A DNA stretch of 64,000 nucleotides, taken from the NCBI GenBank assembly GCA_905221605.1, contig CAJNDS010002470.1, positions 62,001-126,000 of the forward strand, in the 5' to 3' direction. The position numbers were made by a program, and so were the translations under genes. The number at the start of each line of letters is the position of its first letter. The first letter of the stretch is position 1. Source of the DNA: Symbiodinium natans. Taxonomy: Eukaryota > Sar > Dinophyceae > Suessiales > Symbiodiniaceae. Below the pieces are notes generated by a model that did not search any database, had not been told where the DNA came from, and was given only the letters and a program-made list of their open reading frames with translations. Positions 23,401 to 33,600 of this stretch are shown here, piece after piece.

Positions 23401-24372
23401 CCGTCGCGCTGGCGCGCAGAGTACACTTTGCGGCAGCATGAGTAGCTCGCGCCAGGCTTCCTCATCATTGCGATGCGCAACAGCAGCCAAGGCACGAGCG
23501 AGAAGCTGGTTCCAGAGGTGGCGTGCTTTGGCGGGGACGTGGCGCAAGGTGGCAGTCCGGGCTGCCTGAATGGCTTCAAAGGACGGCAAGTCCAGATCAT
23601 CAGTATCCATGGGGTCGCCCTCAGCGACAGCAGCAGCCCGAGCAGCAGGGCGGCATGTTGGATGGATGCCAAATTTTTCTGACACACTAAGGCCACAAAC
23701 CAAACACCGGGTGCGTCCATTGGCTTGCAGCCAGGCCTGTGGCACCTCGCCTCCTGCTGCCCCAGCGAGGTGAGCGTCGATGTGCGAGCGCATAGCGGCC
23801 ACATTGGCCCACCCTCGGGCCCGGGCAGCATCCGAGCATGGGCAGATGGACACAGGGCAGTAAACCCTACCGACTGCCTTGGCACTTGCAACTCGTGCAG
23901 CCGGTTGAGCAGCAGCCGCAGGCCTGGGGGCGGAGCCCGCGCGAGGAGGAGAGCGCTCACGAGGAGGCCGCTCTCCGCCAAAAGGCGTGCCCGGTTCAGG
24001 TCCCGGATTGCTTGCTTCCCCCACCCTCTTCCCACGATATGGCCAGCCAGACCAGCGCCGCATGCGTCTCCGAAACCAAGCCCCACGTCTACCTTTCCAG
24101 ATGACAGTGCGGGCAGGGGCCTTCAGGCCCAGCAGCGGGTCCCAGGTAACCCACGCAGCTGGCTGTTGGGCATTCAACATGGCGGTGAAGGCTCGACGCT
24201 CTTGGCGGCCCAAACTTGCCGGCAGCCGGTCCAGCTCACCTTCCTCTTCACAGTGACAGACTCCAACTCCACAGGCCGAAAGCTGCGCCGCCAGCATGGT
24301 CACCCACCACCCTGCGCGACTCATGCCCGGCGAAGGCGCCATGGCCCGGCGCGATGAGCAATGGGATTTAAA
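20424..24372 (-). mobile_element. Non-LTR retrotransposon with REL-type C-terminus
   Basis: Interval between the two 45-bp direct repeats. It contains one intact ORF, about 480 bp of 3' sequence and almost no 5' leader. There is no poly(A) tail; the 3' end is AT-rich. The GC-rich body contrasts sharply with the AT-rich surroundings, which supports insertion into the AT satellite. Element borders are inferred from the direct repeats only. Confidence 0.65.
20908..24342 (-). CDS. Reverse transcriptase / endonuclease polyprotein of non-LTR element
   Basis: The uninterrupted frame extends upstream to 24390, but that first ATG lies in the flanking repeat, so ATG 24342 (MAPSPGMSRAGWW) is preferred (about 1144 aa). 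From the N-terminus there is: a basic segment with GEASNPGP at about residues 108-115, resembling a 2A ribosome-skipping site; a Cys/His cluster with C-x4-C and H-x3-H elements (VSICPC...HIDAH); and an RT domain with motif A VKLDFANAFN, motif B GVQQGDPLGPLL and motif C HFLDDGV (FLDD instead of YADD). The C-terminus has a CxxC...HxxxC knuckle (CPRCDG...HAGMC) followed by RHNAVRD, RRPADVF and ALDFAV, the order found in restriction-like endonucleases of R2/CRE-type elements. It copies its RNA at nicked chromosomal DNA. All key residues are intact, so it may be active or recently active. Confidence 0.85.
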   Translation of the reverse strand: MAPSPGMSRAGWWVTMLAAQLSACGVGVCHCEEEGELDRLPASLGRQERRAFTAMLNAQQPAAWVTWDPLLGLKAPARTVIWKGRRGAWFRRRMRRWSGWPYRGKRVGEASNPGPEPGTPFGGERPPRERSPPRAGSAPRPAAAAQPAARVASAKAVGRVYCPVSICPCSDAARARGWANVAAMRSHIDAHLAGAAGGEVPQAWLQANGRTRCLVCGLSVSEKFGIHPTCRPAARAAAVAEGDPMDTDDLDLPSFEAIQAARTATLRHVPAKARHLWNQLLARALAAVAHRNDEEAWRELLMLPQSVLCAPARRGKKHARAVAAFVLDRMQRWQEGERRSLWDTRPQHRQRCSAAPTPEERRGLAEAWGREGFDRKACAALLSKGLCPDNAETARALELLHPQRAPPAARPPQELPLAPEVAAEVVARCLRAFPAETAPGPTGLRVQHLRDACIAGGHEAFLSQLTAVVNVLAQGRAPPSVAPVLAGAGLVALPKASGGVRPIAVGELLRRLTGKCLMSLVRDEARAYFWPAQVGVAVKGGAEKAVHVLRAWTNRHAGSSRKVLVKLDFANAFNCVHRDTVLDETTNRFPALARWVTWCYRQHTRLQFGARTLESCSGVQQGDPLGPLLFAAALQPLASQLHQGRTLDIAMHFLDDGVLAGDIAAVSAALTLVQQQASAIGLQLNLRKCEVVALGPIDEGTMRASFPAALLLHADGSGRVLRNFEFLGAAIGDDDFIQTHTLARAEKAGELLEALAELEDPQVGLRLLRACAGFCRMVHSMRCNPPAAQAAALAHFDGLVRRCLGGLTGIHVTAEQWLQASRGLAHAGLGLRSCSAHAPAAYLASVGASLEHCSDLDPNFSKEAVQTSNHVVGAFHLFQNAVGSRVATLAAALQSKQRDMSQLLDSTCFAAQLEHSSHVARAALHSEAGLGARAFLNAMPSGRTRMEPATFIAELRIRLGVPEATDDCWCPRCDGVLDCWGYHAGMCVAGGERTLRHNAVRDLVCSWAERAGLRPEKERPNLLLPTCPEDTQTGRRRPADVFLPALAGSPAALDFAVTAPQRQETLALAGRETGAAAAAYARHKEAHLGTAQACEGQGVVFVPMVVESTGTWDKGAGIVTFRPHAGAVRSDPCPSGAGGPAPPR

Positions 24373-24417
24373 CGATTTAATTGGGTCCAATTAAATCGTT
24401 TAAATCCGACGCCTCAA
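24373..24417. repeat. 45-bp direct repeat flanking retroelement, right copy
   Basis: Exact match to 20379-20423. On this side the repeat is extended by a 21-bp-armed perfect palindrome (24364-24407 region) and followed by two copies of a unit containing GACGCCTCAATTAAATAATT (24408 and 24564 areas). Confidence 0.7.
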
Positions 24418-24709
24418 TTAAATAATTTAATTAGACCGTAGGATTTAAACGATTTAATTGGACCCAATTAAATCGTTTAAATCGTTTAAATCGTATAAAT
24501 TAATTTAATTGTGGTGGGAGGTGAGTACAGACAAGCACAGAGCCAATCAAATTATTTAAATCCGACGCCTCAATTAAATAATTTAATTAGACCGTAGGAT
24601 TTAAATGATTTAATTGGTTTGGGTTTGCGATTTAACTCTTTGGCATAAAAGCTGAACCGAAAATCTTAGGGACCAGGGCTTGCGATTTGACTCCTTGCTC
24701 ACCCCATAA

Positions 24710-25340
24710 TCATAATGATATAAGACGGAAACATATAATAAAGATGACAAAAAGATGATAAACGACTACAAAAAGATGACAGAAAGATGATAAAATATGA
24801 TAAAAGATGACAAAAAGATGATAAAAGATGATAAAAGATGATAACGATAGAAGATGATTAAGATAAAATGCTTTCAAAAACAAAGTCCAAACGATGACCC
24901 GATTAAAAGATGATAAAAGATGATAAAAAGATGACAAAAAAGATGATAAAGGATTATAACAAAAAGATAACAAAAGGTGATAACGATAGAATATGATTAG
25001 GATAAAGGATGCTTTCCAAACAAGATCCAAACGATGACCCGATTAAAAGATGATAAAAGATGATAAAAATATGACAAAATGATAAAAGATTACAACAAAA
25101 AGATAACAAAAATGTGATAACGATAGAATATGATTAGGATAAAGGATGCTTTCCAAATAAGATCCAAACGATGACCCGATTAAAAGATGATAAAAGATGA
25201 TGAAAATATGACAAAAATGCTAAAATATTACAACAAAAAGGTAACAAAAAGGTGATAACGATAGAATATGATTATGACAAAGGATGCTTTCCAAATAAGA
25301 TCCAAACGATGACCCGATTAGAAGATGATTAAAGGTGACA
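24710..25340 (+). repeat. 138-bp AT-rich satellite
   Basis: Landmark CAAACGATGACCCGATTA recurs near 24889, 25029, 25166 and 25304, a period of 137-140 bp. Units are filled with AAAGATGATAAAAGATGA runs. No gene. Confidence 0.85.
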
Positions 25341-25364
25341 AAAAGAATAAATTAATTGAATTAA

Positions 25365-27470
25365 TTGTACAGAATTGAATTAAATTATTTAAATCCCCCG
25401 GCCTCTTTAAATAATTTAAATAATTTAAACAAGTTACATGGTCGGAAATTCGGCCTCAGGCGACTCCGGCCCAGAGCCTGGACTTGGGAGCATTTAAACA
25501 ATTTAAATAATTTAAATACGCGCAATAAAATTGCCTCCGGGCAAAATTTGGCCAAATCGAGCCGCGCATTCCTTATCGCGTACAAAGAGCAGCCCGACTT
25601 GGCTAAATTTTGCCCGGAGGCTGCCGGGAAAAATTTGGCCAAATCGAGCCGCGAGAGTTTATATAGTTTCGGGCCTTCAGAAAGGCGCGGCTCGATTTGG
25701 CCAAATTTTGCCCGGAGGCTGCCGGGCAAAATTTGGCCAAATCGAGCCGCGAGAGTTTATATAGTTTCGGGCCTTCAGAAAGGCGCCGCTCGATTTGGCC
25801 AAATTTTGCCGGGCAGTCTGCGGGCAAAATTTGGCCAAATCGAGCCGCGAGTCTGCGGGCTCAGAGCTTGGATTTGGAAGCATTTAAATAATTTAAATAA
25901 TTCAAATAATTTAAATAATTTAAATAATTTAAATTTTAATTGGGCCGAATTAAATTATTTAAATTATTTAAATCCCCCGGCCTCTTTAAATAATTTAAAT
26001 AATTTAAATAATTTAAATAATTTAAAAAATTTAATTGGGCCGAGTTAAATTATTTAAATTATTTAAATCCCCCGGCCTCTTTAAATAATTTAAATAATTT
26101 AATTGGCCTGATTAATTCTTTAAATTATTTAAATTATTTAAATTATTTAAATAATTTAAATGGTCGGAAATTCGGCCTCAGGCGACTCCGGCCCGATGCC
26201 TGGATTTGGGAGCATTTAAATAATTTAAATAATTTAAATAATTTAAATAATTTAAATAATTTAATTGGGCCGAATTAAATTATTTAAATTATTTAAATCC
26301 CCCGGCCTATTTAAATAATTTAAATAATTTAAATAATTTAAAATAATTTAATTGGCCTGAATTAAATTATTTAAATTATTTAAATTATTTAAATATTTAA
26401 ATAAAATTTAAATGGTCGGAAATTCGGCCTCAGGCGACTCCGGCCCGGAGCCTGGATTTGGGAGCATTTAAATAATTTAAATAATTTAAATAATTGAAAT
26501 AATTTAAATAGTTGAATTGGGCCGAATTAAATTATTTAAATTATTTAAATCCCCCGGCCTCTTTAAATAATTTAAATAAATTAAATAATTTAAATAATTT
26601 AATTGGCCTGAATTAAATTATTTAAATTATTTAAATTATTTAAATTATTTAAATTATTTAAATAATTTAAATAGTCGGAAATTCGGCCTCAGGCGACTCC
26701 GGCCCGGAGCCTGGATTTGGGAGCATTTAAATAATTTAAATAATTTAAATAATTTAAATAATTTAAATAATTTAATTGGGCCGAAGTAAATTATTTAAAT
26801 TATTTAAATCCCCCGGCCTCTTTAAATAATTTAAATAATTTAAATAATTTAATTGGCCTGAATTAAACTATTTTAATGATTTAAATCCCCCTGCCTCCTT
26901 AAATAATTGAAATAATTTAATTAATTTAATTGGCCGGAATTAAATAATTTAAATTATTTAAATTATTTAAATTATTTAAATAATTTAAATGGTCGGAAAT
27001 TCGGCTTCAGGCGACTCCGGCCCGCAGCCTGGATTTGGGAGCATTAAAATAATTTAAATAATTTAAATAATTTAAATAATTTGAATAATTTAATTGGGCC
27101 GAATTAAATTATTTAATTTATTTAAATCCTCCGGCCTCTTTAAATAATTCAAATAATTTAAATAATTTAAATAATTTAATTGCGCGGAATTAAATTATTT
27201 AAATTATTTAAATCCCCCGGTCTCCTTAATCAATTTAAACAATTTAAATAATTTAATTCGCCTGAATTAAATTATTTAAATTATTTAAATCCCCGGGCCT
27301 CTTTCAACTATTTAAATAATTTAAATAATTTAATTGGTCTCAATTAAATCATTTAAATTATTTAAATCACCCGACTTATTTAAATAATTAAATGGGTTGT
27401 AGTTTTTATTTAAATTATTTAAATAATTTAAATTATTTAAATAATTATCAGTTAAATAGAAAAGAAGAGA
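25365..27470. repeat. AATTTAAAT satellite with GC-rich core, ~250-bp period
   Basis: The array is almost wholly (ATTTAAATA)n, punctuated by two GC-rich words. One is ATCCCCCGGCCTC; the other is a longer core beginning CGGAAATTCGGCCTCAGGCG at 25443, 26164, 26416, 26667 and 26994. The core-to-core distance is about 252 bp in the middle. 25530-25850 holds extra copies of the 87-bp FGQI repeat. Nearly all hexamers are self-complementary. It is a candidate matrix-attachment or structural satellite; no gene. Confidence 0.85.
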
Positions 27471-27489
27471 GGTTAAATAGACCCGAAAG

Positions 27490-27590
27490 GTTGCTCTTTC
27501 ATATATATATATATATATGTATGCCTACACAGATACGTATACTCGCTCGCCAGTGACACCCCCCCCCCCCCCCCCCTCCCCCCCCCACAT
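27490..27590. repeat. AT dinucleotide run and poly(C) tract
   Basis: An (AT)n stretch at 27501-27518 is followed by about 30 C with one T at 27559-27587. It marks the border between the AT satellite and the telomeric-repeat gene region. Confidence 0.85.
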
Positions 27591-27595
27591 GCGAG

Positions 27596-27637
27596 GCTTT
27601 GAACTTGGACGTGCCGGTCGTCATCGTCTCCTCGGAG
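27596..27637 (+). CDS. GT5 exon 1 of window (VVIVSSE)
   Basis: Preceded by GCGAG; frame LDVPVVIVSSE. It matches the first beta-strand of GT5 enzymes (VVFVSSEVAPW type). The donor is unclear (CGAATT follows). Exons further upstream (transit peptide) are expected but not identified. Confidence 0.55.
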
Positions 27638-30600
27638 CGAATTCGTTGGCTTAGGGCGATGAGTGTTCCGGGTTTAGGATTTAGGATTTAGGGTTTAGGG
27701 TTTAGGATTTAGGATTTAGCGCTTAGGGTTCAGGATTTAGGGTTTAGGGTTTAGGATTCAGGGTTAATGGTTTAGGGTTTGGGGCTCGGGGACCCTCAGC
27801 AGTAAGCCGGCCCCGCAACCCTAAGAAGCCACCACGTGCTGGCATGCTACAAGCCCACATGTGGCCGCGAGCATTCGGCTTTGAGGGCACATGCTATATA
27901 GGTGCGGGGCCCTTCTGTGCACTACAAAGTGCAGACCGCGATTCTCCCGAAGGCGTACAGCAGGGTTTAGGGTTTGGGGTTAAACTGTAAAGCCCAAACA
28001 GCACAAGCCCTAAGCCGAAACCCTCCTACAAACCCTAACTACACCCTATCGAACCTTACGCAATACACCCAACACCCTACCCTAAACCCCCCCCCCCCCC
28101 CCCCCCCCCCCCCAACCACAAGAAAAAACCCTAAACCCTAAACCCTAAACCCTAAACCCTAAACCCTAAACCCTAAACCCTAAACCCTAAACCCTAAACC
28201 CTAAACCCTAAACCCTAAACCCTAGACCCTAGACCCTAGACCCTAGACCCTAGACCCCCAAGAGCCAGAAAGAAAGCAACACTCCTCGAAGCTTCTGTTG
28301 GCTCTGCAGCAAGGAGCTCCACCCTTGGTCGAAGAGTGGCGGCCTGGCGATCGTGGCGGCCCAGCCCCTTGGTCTCATGCTCTTAGGGTTTAGGGTTTAG
28401 GGTTTAGGGTTTAGGGTTGAGGGTTTAGGGTTTAGGGTTTAGGGTTTAGGGTGTTGGGAACCCCAAACCCTAAACCCTAAACCCTAAACCCTAAACCCTA
28501 AACCCTAGACTAAAGCCTAGGTTTCACAACGCGCGCAAAGCCGAGAATAGAGTCTAGCTTCAGGGTCTGGGGTTTTTAGGGTTTAGGGTTTAGGGTCTGT
28601 GCTTGGTTTCTATTTTGGGCTTGTAGTTTGAGAAAGTTTGAGGGCTTCAGCGGCCACACTCCTTGAGGTACGCGTACAACTTCGCGGTGCGCGGCCACAG
28701 CGGCTTGTGCAGCATGAGTCCGCAAACTAGGGTTTAGGGTTTGGGGTTTAGGGCTTGGGGTTCCTCAAGGAACTTGAGGAACTTCAAAGAAGAGGGATTA
28801 TACTTCTCCAAGGGGAACTCCCCAAAACCTAAACCCTAAAACCCGAAGCACCCTAAACCCGCTTCAGGGTTGATCCTCGCAAAGCGCCTTGTTCTCAACC
28901 TCTTAAGTTGAGACCTTAGGCGTTTGGGGGGTGTTTAAGGTTTTAAAGGGTTTAGGGTTCAGGGTTTGAGTTGAGGGTTCAGCATTGATGGTGCTATGGG
29001 GCTGCCTGCCTGTTCCTCGTCTGTTTTACAGCACTCGGTAGTGAAAGCGACTACCCTCAACCCAAGACCCTAAACCCTGAGTGTCTAGGGAGGGCTTTCG
29101 AAGCTTAAACCAAGACCTTTTGTTGGCTTTGCTTGGAGGTGTTTGAGTTTCTTACGGGTTTGGGGGGTGACAGGGCACAAGGCTGTGGTCTATGGTATAT
29201 CTAGGTGTCAGGCTTAGGGTTGTAGAGGAAGGTTTTGAGTCCGTATTGGGGTGTGGTATGCAGGCCAGGTGTCAGCCATTCTCATTCAGAGCAGCTGCTC
29301 AAGCGAGTTTGTGGGCTCTTCCCTTCTGAGCTACGCGGCCTGCGCTTCGCCCGCCACTGGATGCTGCGCGTTTGGCGAATTTCAGGCGAAGAGTTGGTTG
29401 CAGTCTCTGTTGGGAGGTTCCAGCGTGTTGCGGACCTGAAAAGATTCCTGCATGACCAGTGCGAGCTCACTGGATGTAGGCTGAGACTGCTGCGTGATGG
29501 AGCCGTCCTGGATGACTCAAAAGCTGCAGGAGGCAACGGATCTGCAGCTCATCGTGCTGCCATGTTTCATAGATGCCACTGACCGCCAAGTGAAAGACCT
29601 CGTTTCTGCTGCTAGGGAAGGCCTCGTGTCGGCGGTTGAAGAGATGCTGCAACGACCGCAAGATCCGGACCAACGGACCTTTGTCCTTGAAAACATGGTG
29701 AACGAACTGTCTTGCTACCAGACCCCCCTGGGCGCGGCATGTAGTCACGGCCACGCTGAAGTTGCAAGGCTGCTGCTCTTTGCAGGTGCCAGTCATAATT
29801 GCCGGTCTCACCCAAATCGGTACGATCCAGTCGGTGCGACGCCTCTATATTTGGCGTCAAAGGGCGGCCACGCGGAGGTAGTGCGCGTGCTGCTTGAGGC
29901 CTGTGCTGACAAGAACACGGCAAGCGGCATGGACGCACTTTCTCCCTTACTTGTCGCCACCAAGAACAACCGCACGGAGGTTGCGCACGTGTTGCTAGAG
30001 GGCGCTGCCGACGCTAACAAGGCTTGCGGTGAAGATACACCGCTTGTGATGGCAATCATGCTTGACCGTGTAGACATCACCAAGCTGGTTGACTAAAGTG
30101 GTTGACTACGACACACCGCTTGGCTTGGCTGTTCGTAAAGGTCGTGAGGAGATTGTACGCCTGCTACTGGCAGCCGGCGCAGACAGAAACAAGAGGTTTG
30201 GTCCTGTCAAGGAGACGCCCCTGGCTGTGGCAGCGAAGTATGGCTACGTTCCGATCCTCAGGCTGCTGGCACAGCCAGGAGCAGTGCCAGCCCCTGCAGC
30301 CCTAAAGGCCAAGCCCGACGGCACCGCCCGCAAGGGCAATCCCAAGAAGCGCGGAAGACACCGACACCAGTAATAGAGGGGTCGGAATAAATACGAACAG
30401 TATTGCCTTATGGCCCCTGTATACATCTACTATAATCGCCGCCAAAACCCTCTTCTAATTCTCAAGGCCCCCAGATTAGCACCAATTCAGGGGAGTTTGC
30501 GGCGGGGCCAGGTGTCGCGTTGCGTGTGAAGAGCACCCGTCCTCGTGAGGGCAGCCAGCGAAAAGGCTATTCTTGCATCTAAGCCTCACAGCGCAGCGTA

Positions 30601-33600
30601 AAGCTTGATTCATACAGGGCATGGTCTCCGCGCTGAGACAGGGCTCACATACAACGCACCACGTATCCTTCCCAGCAGACCCCTTTCAAGACGGTCTTTT
30701 GCCACAGGTCCGGGTTTAGGGTTTAGGGTGTAGGGTTGCAGCAGTTGCAGCTAGAATTGAGACTTTCATCCTCTTGCACAGAACCCTACAACCACAGAAA
30801 CATTCCAAAAGCGTTGTGCACTGCGCCCCTGTCTGCCGAAAGACCATTTAGGGCTTAGGGATGTGATTTAGGGTTTAGGGTTTAGGGTTTGGGGTTTAGG
30901 GTTTAGGGTTTAGGGTTTAGGGTTTAGGGTGTCTGCTTGAGGCTCTTGACAACCCAGACCGCTCACCATGAACATAACCAGAAGAGTTGCCACGCCACCA
31001 GCAATACCACTATCATGGTCCCCTCAGGCCCCGTTACCCGCAGAAAGCCCCGTAAGCCCCAAAATGCAAAAAACCCTAAAAAACCCTAAACCCTAAACCC
31101 TAAACCCTAAACCTTAAACCCACTGCCTCAAGCCTTTCAGACCTAAGGTGTCTTGATACCAGAGCCGAGCTAATTGCGAGTCTGGGTTTAGTGTTTGGGG
31201 CTTAGGGTTTAAGGCCTCGGGCTTAAGTTACAGGAGGTTGTTCTTTCTAATCAAAGGTTCTACTTGGAGGTTCATGGGAACTTACAAGTTGGGTTACAAG
31301 TAGGGGAACTATGGTTATGACCCTTTTTCGGGTACTTAGAACCCTACTCATAAGTACCCATGCATCTTCAAGTAGGGTTTTTGGGTCTTCTGTTTGGGAT
31401 GTATGTAGGGTGGAGGGGGAGGGTGGGCTTTTTCTTGGGGGTTTAGGGTTTAGGGTTTAGGGTTTAGGGTTTAGGGTTTAGGGTTTAGTTTAGGGTTTAG
31501 GGTTTAGGGCATCTGAGGTGAAGGCTTTGCTTCTGGAGTTACAGGAATTCAGGGCTAGACCCTTAAACCCTAATCCCTAAACCCTAACCCCTAAACTCTA
31601 AACCCTAAACCCTAAACCCTAAATCCTAAACCCTAAACCCCACTTGGGTTGTCCAAGGAACCATGGCCATCGCGCCCATGTACGACACCTACGAGGCCAG
31701 CCCGGTATACGGCTTTGGTTTTGGAAATCAGGGTTTAGGGTTTAGGGTCTAGGGTTTAGGGCTTAGGGTTTAGGATTTAGGGTTTAGGGTTTAAGCTTGA
31801 GTAATGAGTTCAGAAGAGTCTGCTTTCTGGTAGGGTGTTGGCTTTCGTTGGCACAGCATGTGCTGAACTTTGAGGTTTGAAGGTTTAGGGTTTAGGGTCT
31901 TGAGGGGTTCACGCTTTCAGCGTTCGAGGCCTGGCTTTAGGGTCCGGTTCCCCGACTGCACGGTTGTTAGGCTATTTGGAGCCTAGGCCCTCAAGCTTAC
32001 ACCCCGAAAACCTAAACCTAAACCCCCCTAAACCTTCCTAAACCCTAAAACCTAACCCCCAAAACCCCTAAAACCCTGAACCCTAACCCTAATCCTGATG
32101 TTTCAGGGAGGAACACATTCAGGACCTTCTGCCAAAGGGCAGTGCCAAAGAAGCCACTGGAGTGCCGATGCAAGTCATGGGTCCTTTCTAGGTTTAGGGC
32201 TCAGGGTTTAGGGTTTAGGGTTTAGGTTTAGGGTTGAGGCCCTACAAGGCCATGTAAACTCAAGCCGTAAAAGCCCGGCCAACCCCTGAACTAAACCGCC
32301 CTAAGCCCTAAACCCTAAACCCTAAACCCAAACTCTAAACTCTAAACCCTAAACCCTAAACCAACTCTAAGCTGGGGAGTTTTCCGCTGTTCTCTTTTGT
32401 GTTTGCCTGTTTACTCAGACCCCAGGGGGGATCCAAAAATGGAACCACCAAAAAGTACCCTGTACTACTACTGGGGTAATTCTTAGGAACCCGTAAAGGG
32501 ATCTACTTTGTGGATCCTCCCAGTGATGTGGGTGTTGTGTTTAATTTTGAGCCTCCAGTCTTGTAGCAATCTGCAGCTACTGTGGGGTTCGGACAATAGG
32601 GGTCATCGTATTTGGGTACAGACCGGGGTAAGCCGGGTAAACCTGAGAAACACCCAGCCTTTCCGGCATATACCCTAAACCAAAAACCCTGGAGAGAAGA
32701 CCTCGACGGTAAGCACGTCGGCAGTGTGTGGCAGCCCTGCCAATCCTAAATCCTCAGCCCTAGGCCCTAGTTGCAGTGCTCTGGGCTCGCTCTGGCTCGA
32801 TTCAGTCTGCCGGGTTTCGGGGTTTGGGGGGTGGAGGCTCGCTCTAGAATTCAAAAGGTCGCCAAAAAGGGGGCCCTAGTCTAGAACCACCTCCATGGCC
32901 TTCACGGGGCCTTCACGGCATCTTTACAGTCAGTCGGGGGTCTGGTTGTATACTTTCGGTTACGTGGGCCAAGGCAAAGCCCGAATACCTCTACCGTAAG
33001 AAGGGAAGGTCTTCAACTCGTTGTGCACTTTGAACAAGGCCAAGATTTGCCAAGAGCTCACAGACAAGTGATGTGTATTCTCCTGGTTTTACGTAGATGC
33101 CTTTGAAGCGTTTCTGTGATAGGAGTGGCAGTCGTACACATGATGCGCATGCGCTGGAATGTCTCCCATGTCTTCCTCTCCGCATATCTGGCATTCCTCA
33201 TTTCTCGCCTCGCACCAGATGTGCTGGCGTACGACTGGCCCAAGTCAGCGGCCTTTGCCTCGGCATCAAATCCCAGGCATCCACCAAGACCCAGCTTCGT
33301 TGCTCTGAGGGCCAAGGGCTCCAAGAGGCTTGACGACGCCGCGCGCAACAACCGGGCCAATCAGATGAACCCAAACCACAAGCCTTCGAAGAGCAAGGCC
33401 CAAGCTGGGCCTAGGAAGAGGACGAAGGCATGTGTGAGCCCGTGACCGGATTCAAGATTCGTCACAGAGGTTGGTACATGTTCGTTCTCTGCTTCGTGTT
33501 TCCTCTGTTCTCCCAGAGACCCCTTCCTGGACCGAGGCTAGCAAACCGGGCGAACCAGCGCAACCCGAACAATGACGAGTACCACAGAAGCCGAGGAACC

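Noticed and set aside
22123-24357. Long plus-strand and shifted ORFs opposite the 20.9-24.3 kb reverse transcriptase
   Set aside because: Shadows of a GC-rich coding sequence; no domain on the opposite strand.
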